Shown here: positions 44,192 to 55,456 of the stretch, piece after piece
How positions within the stretch are numbered: the stretch's first letter is position 1
How the letters are laid out: every line of letters begins with the position of its first letter
Origin: Catonia carolina
Lineage: Eukaryota; Arthropoda; Insecta; Hemiptera; Achilidae
Length of the DNA: 64,000 bases
Reading direction: 5' to 3'
Assembly (NCBI GenBank): GCA_035578175.1
Contig: JAQMRL010000003.1
Location: forward strand, 22,611,419-22,675,418
Notes under the pieces: generated by a model
The model's database searches: none
Told to the model about the DNA's origin: nothing
The model's input: the letters and a program-made list of their open reading frames with translations, nothing else
Position numbers and translations under genes: made by a program

Positions 44192-45143
44192 AGGGTGATT
44201 CAAAAAGAGCGCCGGTTTTGATATATCAAATTAAGAGATTTATTTTATTGAAAAACTGAATATAAATACATCAACAAGTTCATCTTACCTTCCGATTTCA
44301 TGTATGAAAAATGATGTCATGCATGTGTCCTCCTCTACTGCGCTGGCACGCATCAACTCTGTCCATGAAATTGGATATTACTGAACGACAAGTTTCGACT
44401 TCCATTTGCCCGATAACCCGTCGAATTTCCTCCTTCAAGTCATTGATGTTTCGGGGTTTATTGGCATACACCAATGACTTCAGATGACCCCAAAGATGAA
44501 AGTCACAAGGCGTTAAGTCACACGACCTTGGTGGCCATTGATGGTCGGAATTACGAGAAATGATGCGATCCTGGAACCGTTCACGGAGCAACAACATTGT
44601 TTCTCGTGCAGCAACTGAATTTTATACGGGTGATATTGGAGATCGTACCGAAGAATTCTCCGTACAGAAGAACATCGTAAACCCAATTGTTGAGAACGGC
44701 GACGTATTGATTTTGCTGGGCTAACAGCCACACTGTCACGAACCAACGCAACGTTCTGCTCAGTTCGGCCAGAACGACGACGTCCAGAACTTTTAAGGTC
44801 GACTGTTGAACCCGTCTCAAAAAACTTTTTCATGAGCCTGCGAACTGTTGATTCATTCGGTGCTTCATTACGTCCTAGAGTACCGCGAAGTCGCCTGACA
44901 GTAGCCGCATAACTCTCTCCACTATGGTAAAATATTTTGACGATTAACACTCGTTGTGCAATAGTAAACTTCTCCATGGTTAGACACAGACTGCGAGAGT
45001 ACTACACTGCGAACAAGAGAAACTACAACTGAATCGTCAATCGGAATGTTCTCCGAAATAGAAATGAGGTCTAACAATGTTGCCAACCGATAAACAAAAA
45101 TTTACCAGCCGTTTAAAAACCGGCGCTCTTTTTGAATCACCCT
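44192..45143 (-). mobile_element. 952-bp internally deleted mariner-like transposon
   Basis: Both termini begin AGGGTGATTCAAAAAGAGCG and stay identical for 28 bp (through CGCCGGTTTT). They are AT-flanked, with TA-like sites adjacent on both sides. Between them the minus strand encodes the two ends of a DUF4817-type transposase with the middle missing. Perfect terminal repeats and few lesions in what remains suggest a relatively recent copy that was moved by a transposase supplied elsewhere. Confidence 0.85.
44298..44977 (-). pseudogene. DUF4817-type mariner transposase, catalytic core deleted
   Basis: The start at 44977 gives MEKFTIAQRVLIVKIFYHSG, STVRRLMKKFFETGSTVDLK, SIRRRSQQLGLRCSSVRRI and YHPYKIQL: the complete N-terminal paired HTH. 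At about 44605 the frame jumps to the C-terminal part, RETMLLLRERFQDRIISR, WPPRSCDLTPCDFHLWG, SLVYANKPRNINDLKEEI and the end SRGGHMHDIIFHT. The TPCDF aspartate is the third catalytic residue. The first two, and about half of a normal ~340-residue protein, are lost, with a frame change at the junction. It sits between 28-bp terminal repeats. It can bind DNA at most, not catalyse transposition. Confidence 0.85.
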
Positions 45144-47655
45144 ATATTATTAAGACTGCTCCGGAATGTACCTCAACTGAAAACTGATACCGCCGTCTAC
45201 TGTTGTTAGATATCTCAGCATGCATCTGGACCGTAGGCTAACGTTAAAAATTTATATTTCAGACATATTTGTTTTTAAAAATTTTTTTTTTTAATTCTTC
45301 CTTTTATCGTCCAAACATTTTGCAGGATTGTTTGATCTATACAGTGAATAGTCTATTTATTTTGAGTTGTTTTATGTGGTACCAGCTAAATATTGGATAT
45401 CTCTAATTAAGTTTAAAAGAAATTTTTTGTAGCTTACTCAATAATTAGACTACTCATAAAAATTAACATTTAGATAAATATTTCCGTCGCAAACACTTAT
45501 CGCTGAAGGAATATCACAATCTCTTTAGAACTGAATTTTTTAAGTTTAGGAAAGTATTATTTCAAAAATTTGAAATATTCCGAATATTCGAAATTTTTCG
45601 AAACGTTTATATTTTAGTTTCAAAGCTGAATAAGCGTTAGCTATTGATAAGAAAATAGTATTTTTTGGTGTTAGGCCGACTATAAAACTACGAGCAGATC
45701 ATATAGAAAAATGAGTTGATGTGTCATGAGTATAAGTCATTGTTGAGTAGTACACTTTAGTATCACTCTGTAAATTATAAATTTGTTATTTTCTCTTGAC
45801 GTGAAAGTGATAAAATAAATTTGTGGAGTTTAGTCTGTGCAGTCATCTTTGTGTTTCACTGTTTTTAAGAGACTGATAGCTTCTGGATTCTGATGATTTT
45901 CGAGTCGCGTGTAATAATACAGTAGGTGCAACATCTTTTTTTTGTATTAACGACTGTATTTGATTTTGTACTGCGGGAGTATTTGTGTTTCTGTAGATAA
46001 CAGTGTTGGATGTGTACAAAGGGGAATCTGAGATGTTGCAAAATATTTTCGACTGAAATCTTTGAATTATTTCAATAAAACTGAGACTTGTTTTATTCTA
46101 GAGTTGTATCTTATACCTCCACACAGGTTTCAGTACAGTTTTATAAATTAATAATGTATTTTGCCTGAGACGATCACTGCAGTCCTTTGGTTTGTAACCA
46201 ATGAAATATTGCACAAGTATCTAAATATGCTCTTCATAAAAGAAAAAATTAAACAACGTAGCGAGAAACATTTAAAAAACTTAGAAAAGCATTAAAACCC
46301 TTTCACAATTTACTCCTCGACAACAGCGACCATACTGAAACGTTTTAAACATTGGACGTACCTTTTTCTATTTCGTTTATCATTTAGCTCATTTATTTTT
46401 TCTACTTCTACTACTAATCATCGTCATCTCACGATCGGTATCATTATCTCCATCATGGCCGTCATCGTCCTCAGCTTCAACTACATCATGTTTCAAAATA
46501 TTAATCCACAGTTCAGAATTAAGTTTAATTTTGCTTTTTATTCAGTCTTTTATGAAATACACTCCCGAGTATGTTTTATATTTTCTTTCTAGGAACATTA
46601 TTATTTAGATTTTTATCGTGTTCGCATAATGTTTTTATTTGCATTTAAAAAACTGATTGCAAAAGAATTACTTTGTTAAAAAAAATTGTACTAATAATTT
46701 TGATCTTCTGTTAAGCATTCAATATAGCTTTTGGCGTTTGCTACTTTCCCTGCTTTCTTTTTTCCATATGCGGATCCTCCACGTTAGATGCCAGCCCAGG
46801 TGGAGACCAAGGCACCTTGGTGCAATTGATTCTGGAATTTGTAGGCCTATATTGTTTAAAAACATTCATTGAAATGTTTTCCGTTTAAGCTCATATGTGA
46901 TGGGGAGACTGACTTTTTTTAATTGGTTTTAGTATGTAATAATACGAAAAACAGAAACCTAAATTTTGATAGAAAATCCGTTTTGACTCAGCTTAAATTG
47001 GCAACGTAAGCGTTCAGTTCGCCGCTCTAAAATGTTTATATTTTATACTCCTAAAAATATGACCTGCTCTTAAAATTGTATTATCATAGTTCAAAAAGTA
47101 TCTTCTCATACGATGTTAGTATATTTTGGTATAAAACCCATTGTAACGAACTGTGTACCGTTCTGTAATACAATAATAACGCAACAACAATAGAGAAATA
47201 ATTTAATAGCGACGAAGCGGTCACCTGTTCATTTCCTTTTTGTAATACATTTCAGTTTACAACTATTATTTATGTAAATATTTTCTATTACCATATACTA
47301 TTCACATATCAGGTTTATTCCAACTCTGTACATTATAGCATTATTTGTTTATGTACACACAGAGTAGGCTTCTATAATTTGATAAATAATGTATCAGTGA
47401 AATCTGTGATGAGAAATGTGTAAAATATCTGTCACATCGTATTTAATCGTATGTGTATTTAAATTTTTAAATTATGTTTGCCGAATACTAAACAAATATA
47501 AAAATATATATAATAACAAATTTTAATCCATACCAACAAAACTAACTAAAATTAAAATGATACAACCAAAGAGTTTCAGCAACATTAAAGTGATACAACT
47601 AAAGGTTACAGCATCAATCTTTATTACTACTTCGTTATTTATTTAAGTTTTGTTA
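45144..47655. other. AT-rich spacer
   Basis: A (CAT)-rich patch at about 46420-46490 opens a hydrophobic frame without a start. A TAGGCCTA lies at 46842-46849. No gene or known repeat is supported. Confidence 0.4.
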
Positions 47656-47659
47656 CCAT

Positions 47660-48181
47660 CTCCCCCTTAGATAAGGTACTGTGTGCTACGAGCTGAAAAA
47701 GCTTCCGATATACCGACAGAAGGAAGCCGAAATACTTCCGACAGGGCCGGCAGACCTTTATCGGCACTGTAGAGGGCTAGTAACCACCCCTGGTTATTTT
47801 ATAATGCACTCTACTGAGCTTGATCATCATTCCATTTTATTCTACAGCTTCGACCAGATATTCACCATCGGTACACGGCTACTGGACCCCGACTAAGACC
47901 CATCTACGATCCCGCAAGGGAGAAGGTCCTGCCCGTTCGGCGACCCAACACCGTCACCGACGTCGACCAGGCCCATCATCACCAAGTACCGCAAGTGATG
48001 CCCACAGCGGTCCCTCATCCGAGTGTTGCGCTCACCGGATCCCGACGAAGCCATCGATGCCCTACTGCGAGAGAAGAAAATGACGTCTCCGCTGGACGTT
48101 GAGACATCGTACCACCCACGTCCTCGGCCGTCTCCACGACTACGACCAATTCTTCTTGCCTAGACGACCACCGCTTAAACT
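47660..48181 (+). pseudogene. unidentified GC-rich coding-like island
   Basis: This 520-bp block contrasts sharply with its AT-rich flanks. A plus frame (47681-47896) reads ...CRGLVTTPGYFIMHSTELD, and a second frame from about 47850 is open for about 75 codons (RPDIHHRYTATGPRLRPIY, DPAREKVLPVRRPNTVTDVD), meets one TGA, and is open for another 40. TTTATTCTACAG at 47838-47849 could be a 3' splice site leading into it. On the minus strand CTAAGGGGGAGATGG at its lower edge looks like a retroelement polypurine tract. I do not recognise the protein. A retroelement gag or pol tail, a decayed exon or an LTR are all possible. Confidence 0.35.
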
Positions 48182-49249
48182 TTTGGCTGTTTAAACAATT
48201 GTTTGTTAATAAGTAATAATGAGTTTTTAATAATGTGAGTTAATAATAAAAATAAGTTTTAATGAACATTACTACATTTAACGTTGTCTATTCATTTTTG
48301 GTCGCTGACGTATAAAGTTTTATTTAATTATTCTATTTATTTATAGACCTAAGTTTTTGAGAAAATAAAATAAATTTCTCTGTCAATGGCTAATTATAAA
48401 ACTGAATTAATAATATTAAACATAAAATTACAGAAATTGAAATTTTAAAATATGAATAGTTTTTGTGAACACCGCGTAGAAATAATTTAGGTATGTATAC
48501 CCAGGTATAAAAAATTAAAAATTCATAGAGTAATACATTTTATCTAATATTTTATTAATGATACTTTTTAATGTAATCACTGTTATTTTATTAATTAGTA
48601 TTTATTTTTTCATAATTTTGAACCGTAGTTAAATTGAGTTCCAAGTAAAATTCATTTCATTTTTTTAATTAACATTTTTATTACTCGTTAATTACAATGA
48701 AAATTGTTATTAAAAGAATTTGAAAGTGAATCATAAAACAAGCTATTTTGAATTTGTTTTTTATTACTATTTTTGTAAAATTAATTATGTATTTTATGAC
48801 GTTATACTATTAATTGTTTTAATTACTTTTTAATTAAATTACAATTGTTAGGTATTTATTTAATACAATGTATTGTGGAGATGAATAATGGTATGTTCAT
48901 ACGCTAAAATTTTGTTATTCTGTATTTCTAACTGCCGGAGGGCAGTTGGTTTACACATATTACTGAGTCTGCCCTTATCAGCCATAATTATATAGGCGCG
49001 TTTGTGGCCAAAACACAGTTTAAATACGCCAGAAATGCCGTTAGGTTTGAAAGGTTTATGTTAACTTGCTACATTACTAGAAAGAATCATCTACGCCATT
49101 ACTTTGTTACCGTATTGTGTAAAAATTTTGTACCCACATAACCTTTCTACCTTTCCAGTTTTGTAGGATATCAATATTATTGTATGTGAACTTTTAAAGT
49201 TTCATTTTTCAATATTAAATATTTTTCTTATAATAATAATAATAATTTT
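48182..49249. other. AT-rich spacer, nothing recognised
   Basis: It ends in an (ATA)n run at about 49231-49247, directly before R1 copy 7. Confidence 0.4.
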
Positions 49250-49645
49250 GCCCATAACGGGAAGGTGGAGTGTTAAATTATTTGCTCTCGATCTGCTGGT
49301 TCCAAGGCTACAAAAAAGTTCGATTTCTTATCGCATAGTTAGCCAATTATATGACTAAACTTTTTAAGAACAGAAGAGGTAGAGGTGTAAAAGACACTGC
49401 TCAGAGTTATTTCCTCTGAGAGTAATTAATCTCACTATACAGTCAGACCCTGTGGTGATCGAAGTGAAGGTGTCATTTGCAGGGTTAAAAGTAAGTACTT
49501 TTCAAAGGGCCTGGCATGCTGGTAAGCATACTCTTTCAACTCAGTGAGGAAGGCAATAATGAACCACCTCACTCCTCGTTTTTACTTAGTAAACCTCTAG
49601 AGGTTCAAACCAGCCTGTTGACTTACACAACAACAACAATAATAA
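49250..49645 (+). repeat. R1 dispersed repeat, copy 7
   Basis: A full copy: GCCCATAACGGGAAGGTGGA, TTAAATTATTTGCTCTCGAT, CTCTGAGAGTAATTAATCTC, CAGACCCTGTGGTGATCGAA, GGGCCTGGCATGCTGG, CCTCTAGAGGTTCAAACCAG and a (CAA)n(TAA)n tail. The tail runs directly into the Jockey element. Confidence 0.8.
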
Positions 49646-49676
49646 TACGTACATTTATTTCTTAAATAAACAAAAT

Positions 49677-50870
49677 AGAATAGAGTGGACAGATGTCGTT
49701 CCCAAGAGAAAAAGGCAGTTACATGAAAATGGGCTGCAAAATAGTTCAACAAAACGTTTTAGGAACCCTCGAGTGAGAGGCGAACACGTCCCAATTTCAA
49801 ACAGATTCGACCTACTTTCGACTGCAGCAGATGCAGTAGAAGAAAGCGTTATAGGTAACTCCAGTACATCACCCATTACAACAAAACAGTCGAGGCCTCC
49901 TCCTGTGCATTTGAAATCAGAGGTGGATTTCGTGAAATTTCAGGGTTATCTCACGAATTTGCTAGGTACAGATAAATACCGCTGTACCGCTACAAGAACT
50001 GGCATCACTATCTACACACTACATTCTGATGATTATAGGAGGCTAGTACAGTGCCTGCGCACTAACAACGCAGAATTCCACACTTACCAATTAAAGGAGG
50101 ACAAATCATATCGTGTAGTAGTACGAGGGTTGCACCACACTATACCCTCAGAAATAATTAGCGAGGAAATTACGAAATTAGGGTTTAAGGTGCGTAATGT
50201 GACAAATATACTGTCTCGCGATAAAGTGAAGTTACCACTTTTTTACATTGATTTGGAGACAGATAAGAAAAATGGTGAAATTTTTGACTTGACCGCACTG
50301 CTCCAATGCAAAGTTAAAATCGAAGAACCGAGGCAAAGGCGACAAATCGCTCAGTGTGCCCGCTGCCAACGATACGGTCACACTAAAACCTACTGTAATT
50401 TATTACCCCGCTGTGTGCGGTGTGCAGGTCCACACGAGTCGAGCTCATGCTCGAAAACCCGAGAAACACCGCCGACATGTGTTTTATGCGGCGGGGCACA
50501 CCCATCCAATTACAGAGGTTGTACAGTACACCGCCAATTACAGCACCGTCGATCTCCAGCATCAACAGTGACCGATACGAAGAAATCGTCTTCAACAGAT
50601 TCTAACTATCCAATCTTACCGCCACCTGGTACCTCTGAAACTCGTAGTCAGACAATTACGTTACCAAAGACTCCACCTCGTCGATTCTCCACGTACAGTC
50701 AAGCTGTGAAATCTGACCAGAAGCCAGCTGAACCCGACTGTTTGCCTACATCTCAGGATATTTCGAATCAGCTTACAAGTTTCCTCACAGAGATAAAAGA
50801 CCTCTTCACTCCGGTCATCACAATGATGAGTCAACTGATCCAGGTGCTCTTAACCAACCATGGCAAATAA
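49677..50870 (+). CDS. Jockey ORF1 (gag-like RNA-binding protein), start codon lost
   Basis: The frame is open from inside the neighbouring repeat; recognisable ORF1 sequence starts at about 49677 (RIEWTDVVPKRKRQLHENG). The first non-ATG start candidate is GTG at 49773, so the true ATG was probably removed by 5' truncation. A middle PRE_C2HC-type domain (YRVVVRGLHHTIPSEI ... PLFYIDLETD) is followed by three zinc knuckles at about residues 195-245 counted from 49773: CARCQRYGHTKTYC (CX2CX4HX4C), CVRCAGPHESSSC (CX2CX3HX4C) and CVLCGGAHPSNYRGC (CX2CX3HX6C). Such proteins coat LINE RNA and guide it to the nucleus. A Ser/Pro-rich linker and a hydrophobic C-terminal helix end the protein. The stop at 50868-50870 overlaps the ORF2 start by 11 bp. 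Confidence 0.88.
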   Translation, partial: RIEWTDVVPKRKRQLHENGLQNSSTKRFRNPRVRGEHVPISNRFDLLSTAADAVEESVIGNSSTSPITTKQSRPPPVHLKSEVDFVKFQGYLTNLLGTDKYRCTATRTGITIYTLHSDDYRRLVQCLRTNNAEFHTYQLKEDKSYRVVVRGLHHTIPSEIISEEITKLGFKVRNVTNILSRDKVKLPLFYIDLETDKKNGEIFDLTALLQCKVKIEEPRQRRQIAQCARCQRYGHTKTYCNLLPRCVRCAGPHESSSCSKTRETPPTCVLCGGAHPSNYRGCTVHRQLQHRRSPASTVTDTKKSSSTDSNYPILPPPGTSETRSQTITLPKTPPRRFSTYSQAVKSDQKPAEPDCLPTSQDISNQLTSFLTEIKDLFTPVITMMSQLIQVLLTNHGK

Positions 50871-53549
50871 TAGAACAACAGCTAGTTCACTCGTCATCAT
50901 GTTATGGAATGCCAATGGCATCCTTCAACACCGAAACGAAGTAGAACTATTTCTACTTGAAGAGCGCATTGACATTGCTTTGCTAACAGAAACACACCTG
51001 ACTTCACGCAGTCGCTTGAATATCCAAGGATTTAACATCTACAGAACCGATCATCCAGACGATACAGGTCATGGTGGAACTGCAATATTAATACGACGAG
51101 GAATCCAACATTATTTCAATCCTATGACACCACCTAGTGAACATTTGCAAGCCACAGCAATAACTGTGTTAACACGTGGGTTTGACGTCACTACAGCTGC
51201 AATCTACTGCCCACCTCGCCCGCTGACAAATGAGGGACATTTCCAGCAATTGCGTTCTGATCTAGGCGATTGCTTCATTGCAGGAGGAGATTTCAACGCC
51301 AAACATCCAGCCTGGGGCTCACGTCTTACAACATCAAGAGGTCGAGCCCTTCACAAAGTTATTTGTGATGGCCAGTTACAAGTACATTCTCCAGGTACAC
51401 CAACCTATTGGCCCGCTGCTAGAAACCGTCAACCTGATCTGCTCGATTTTCTTTTCTCCAAAGGAATGCGAAACTACCACCTTGCAACTACAGCTACAAA
51501 TGATCTCTCCTCTGACCACTCGGTTGTTCTCACTACGCTGAGCACTGAACCGGTGCTGATCCCACCAAAACCAACTCTAAATCTTGGACGAATGAACTGG
51601 GGCTCATTCAAAGAAAAAATTGAGAACAACCTAACGCAAAACATACCACTTAAATCGGATGACAATCTTGACAAGGCTGTGCAACATTTTACGACCGAAG
51701 TACAGAAAGCTGCCTGGAAATCATCTACACCCATTAAACGTTACCTTACCACTCAAGATGTTCCGCAGTATGTTAGACGCCTGATACGAGAGAAAAGGCA
51801 AGCTAGACACAGGTGGCAAATTCTCGTCTACCAGACGATAAACAATATCTCAATAGACTCGCCAACCGTCTAAAGAAAGAATTAGCCAGATTAAAAGCAG
51901 AGCATTTTGACACTTTTTTAACATCGATGAATGAAAGCACAGACTCACTATGGCGGACATCTAAGAAGCTTTTACAACACCGAAGTGTTTCTTTGCCACT
52001 GAGATATCCAGATGATACTTGGGCAAAAACGGAAAACGAGAAAGCTACTCTCTTTGCGACTCATCTATCCAGTGCATTCAAACCACACGAAGATGTGCAG
52101 GACATGAATTTTATACAAACCGTCGATGAAGAACTGCAGTCACCTCTCCAGCTTTCACTGCCTCCACAACCATTTACGATCGATGATGTCGAAAAAGCAG
52201 TACAACGGCTGCCAAAGAGAAAATCGCCGGGATTTGATCTCATTACATCTGAGATACTGCAACACCTACCGAGAAATGGCTTACGCTTTTTACTACTATT
52301 ATTCAATGCAGTCCTTCGTGTGGCGTATGTTCCTGGACAATGGAAATTTGCCGTAGTTAAGCTTTTCTTGAAGCCCGGAAAGCCGTATTACCTACCTTCA
52401 TCCTACCGTCCTATCAGTCTCCTTCCGACGACAGGAAAATTATTCGAACGCCTCTTACTACCACGCTTGCAGATACAATGTGAAGACGCCAACATTATTC
52501 CACCTCATCAATTTGGATTTCGGCCGCTGCATTCGACGACACAACAACTGCACCGAGTGGTGGACTTAATTTCGGAGGGTCTAGAAAGGAAAGAGTATGT
52601 CACTGGCATTTTCTTGGATATCAGCTCCGCGTTCGACAAAGTATGGCATGATGGACTACTATTTAAATTGTAAAGTGTTTTAAGTGACTCGTACTATTTG
52701 GTTGTAAAATCATTTTTAGAGCATAGATTCTTTGAAGTCCAGCACGGTACTGCTTACTCTGAGCTGCACAAAATTAACGCCGGAGTACCCCAAGGGGCAA
52801 TACTATCCCCATTTTTATATAGCGTATTTACATCGGATATGCCTATTTTGGACACATCGGTAACCGCGACGTATGCTGACGACACAGCAATTCATGTACG
52901 GGAAAAGGGCGCGGATGAGGCTTCCAGGTTAGTACAGCGACATCTTTTATTAATACAGGACTGGCTTACCCGTTGGCGTATTAAGGTGAACCCAGTTAAG
53001 TCAACACAGGTTACGTTTACCTTACGACGTCAAACTTGTCCACCTGTGATGCTGAATAACGTTCATATCCCCCAAGCCAGAGTGGTGCGGTATCTTGGTT
53101 TATGGCTTGACAGACGACTAACTTGGAAGCATCATCTGCGTACTAAACGTTTAGAACTTAACCGCCGCCAGAAGCTACTCTACTGCTTAATTAACCCTCG
53201 ATCAAAATTGAACCTCCGCTCCAAAATTTTATTATACAAAACCCTTTTGAGACCAATCTGGACTTATAGTGTCCAGCTATTTGGAGTAGCGGCAGAGAGT
53301 AATTTAAAGTCAATCCAGGCCTTTCAATCAAAATTCTTAAGACTTGCTTCTGGCGCTCCTTTTTATGTAAGTAGTAAAACCCTCCACGACGATCTCAAAA
53401 TTCCGACAGTGAAGGAGCTAACCGCGTCCTTGTATAGTAAATTTCACGAACGACTAGACGTCCATCCAAACCAACTAGTCCGTGATCTAGCTACAAGGAA
53501 CTTTCCACCTGTGCGACGTCTAAGATCTCTTGATCTAAATAACGGATAA
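50860..53549 (+). pseudogene. Jockey ORF2: endonuclease-reverse transcriptase, two lesions
   Basis: The ATG at 50860 opens the APE endonuclease: WNANG (Asn), TETHL (Glu), GGTAILIRR, YCPP, GGDFNAKHP (Asp/Asn) and SSDHS (Asp/His), with all catalytic residues present. At about 51815 the frame shifts by -1 (a single lost base would explain it). The RT follows from 51813 in the other frame: RPISLLPTTGKLFE, QFGFRPLHSTTQQ, FLDISSAFDKVWH. A single TAA (52671-52673) falls after LLFKL, and the same frame resumes with GVPQGAILSPFLYS, ATYADDTAI (the catalytic YADD), KVNPVKS and RYLGLWLDRRLTW, ending at 53549. Length and domain order are normal for the clade. Two point lesions only suggest a fairly young copy. 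Translation is probably by re-initiation from ORF1. Confidence 0.92.
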
Positions 53550-53739
53550 TACCCATAGTTACAAATGGAGAATGTGCCACTGGGTACCTCTTCTCCTTAA
53601 TGCGAAACTCCCCACCACCATTTAAATATCATTTACGGAAATTGTCCAGCTTAATGTACAGTACCGTAATAAAAATTCAAGACAAAAAAAAATAAAAAAA
53701 ATAAACAAAATATAACAGTAACCAAAAAAAAAAAAAAAA

Positions 53740-54340
53740 TTCTACATAAATTACTGTTGTTGTTATTATTATTATTATTTCATGTAATGTTGCATTATTA
53801 TTGTGTTATTATTTACACAAATTATTAATTATTATGGTGCGGGGGAATGAACCTGCCCAAATGTAGCACAGTCCTGTTCTAGCTCATGGGTTCTATAACC
53901 CATTCCTTATTCCTAGTAACTGTTAAAAATAAAATTTCTTATAAGTTATAAAAATAATCATATTTAAAACTGTTAAACGATTAAACATATAAATGTTTAA
54001 AAATTTTGCGAACATTATTTTAAATGTTAACAACTTTATGACCATGATTTTTGCATTCTGTATATACTATAACACAAAAACATAGTAAGAAATTGTATGT
54101 GCTCATGCGCCAACTAAAGACTGGGGAAGAGTTCACTCTATAAATGTCTGGTTGGGATAGTGGGAACAGCGTCAACGATTATTAACCGCTGAACCCAGAG
54201 TAAGGTATTAGTGTCAATGTACTGGGAGACAAAAAAATTACAATCAAGAGGCTACGTCTTCAAGTTTTACTTTAAAATTATTATGTTTTTATATCTATAT
54301 TGTTTCATATATTCACTTAATGTCATTATATTTTAACGTT
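53740..54340. other. AT-rich spacer between two Jockey-type elements
   Basis: It contains (TTA)n at about 53765-53780 and a patch GGGGGAATGAACCTGCCC...ATGGGTTCTATAACCCAT at 53840-53905, with a small hairpin that could be a leftover LINE 3' UTR. No gene is seen. Confidence 0.35.
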
Positions 54341-54344
54341 AGTT

Positions 54345-55409
54345 CTTACATTCATAAGAACGTTAGTTCTTTCAGAAGGCAGCATTCAACAACTCATCAG
54401 CTGCACAGAGTGGTTGATTTAATTTCTGTAGGGTTAGAACAAAAATTATACACATCGGCTGTATTCCTGGATATTAGTTCGGCGTTCGATAAGGTTTGGC
54501 ATCCCGGGCTTTTGTATAAATTAACATCTATTTTTTCTGATATTTTTTCTGATTATGGAATTCTGAGATCATTTTTAGAGGACAGATATTTTGTTGTGCG
54601 CCAAGGTTTGGAATATTCTAATATCTGGCATATCGAAGCAGGAGTTCCTCAAGGGTCCATATTATCTCCTGCTTTGTACTCCATATTTACGTCTGACTTC
54701 CCGGAAAATGACTTCACGACAGTAGCAGCGTACGCAGATGATACCGTTCTGTTATGCAGCAGTGAATCTCCAGAAGAAACTTCGATGAACATCCAAAATC
54801 ACTTGTATGAGGTATCTACATGGCTCAAAAACTGGAGAATGAAAGTTAACCCGCTGAAATCTGTGCAAGTGACTTTTACTTTAAGAAGAAGAACTTGTCC
54901 AACTGTTTACCTGGATAACAATGCGGTACCGCAAGAAAATAAAGTTCGATATCTGGGCCTCCATTTAGACCGTAGACTGACTTGGGGATATCATATTAAA
55001 ACAAAACGTTTGCAACTAAATAACCGTACAAAATTACTTTCAACATTCATCAACAGAAAATCAACTCTATCATTAAAATTTAAATTATTAACATACAAAG
55101 CCTATTTACGACCGATATGGAATTACGGTATTGAAATTTTTGGGACAGCAAAGAAAACTCACATTCAAAAAATTCAAACTCATCAGAAAAATACTCCGGA
55201 TGATAACGAACGCCCCATATTACGTAACAAATTTAACATTGCATTCCGATTTGAAAATCCCTTTTGTAACAGAAACTGTTAAAATAAAATATTCCAAATT
55301 TAACGGGAAATTAACAGATCACATCAATCCCCTAATACAGCAAATGTCAAGACGAAACTTACCACACCGACGCCTACGAAGAAAATGGAGTAGAGATCTA
55401 TTGATCTAA
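54345..55409 (+). pseudogene. second Jockey-type reverse transcriptase, 5'-truncated
   Basis: The sequence enters the RT at HSTTHQLHRVVDLISVGLE, then FLDISSAFDKVWHPGLLYK, GVPQGSILSPALYSIFTSD, AAYADDTVLL (catalytic YADD), KVNPLKSVQVTFTLRRR and RYLGLHLDRRLTWGYH. A +1 frameshift at about 55185 (an extra A in a run of A's) moves the C-terminus to the frame ending at 55409 (NAPYYVTNLTLHSDLKIP ... SRRNLPHRRLRRK). It is homologous along its whole length to the 49.65-kb element but clearly diverged in sequence and AT-richer in codon use, so it is a different family of the same clade. The fingers, endonuclease and ORF1 are missing. Apart from the frameshift it is open. Confidence 0.9.
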
Positions 55410-55456
55410 TTGTTCTATATTTTTATTAATTTATTTTTTTTGAAATCCACTATACT

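Larger units (their letters stand above)
49650..53738 (+). mobile_element. Jockey-clade non-LTR retrotransposon, nearly complete
   Basis: About 4.1 kb contain a gag-like ORF1, an overlapping APE-RT ORF2 and a short 3' UTR with an A-rich end (A16 at about 53723-53738). The 5' end is cut within or just before the ORF1 start: no 5' UTR and no ATG are seen between the R1 tail and the ORF1 N-terminus. ORF2 has one frameshift and one stop. No target duplication could be identified. The PRE_C2HC-type ORF1 and the ORF2 motifs place it in the Jockey clade (established family knowledge). Confidence 0.9.

Noticed and set aside
46420..46560. Hydrophobic open frame over a CATCATCGTC-rich patch
   Set aside because: Probably a degenerate trinucleotide repeat; no start, no family.
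47645..48255. TAAGTTTT on both sides of the GC-rich island as a target duplication
   Set aside because: An 8-bp AT-rich word is too likely by chance here, and the inferred ends are not those of a known element class.
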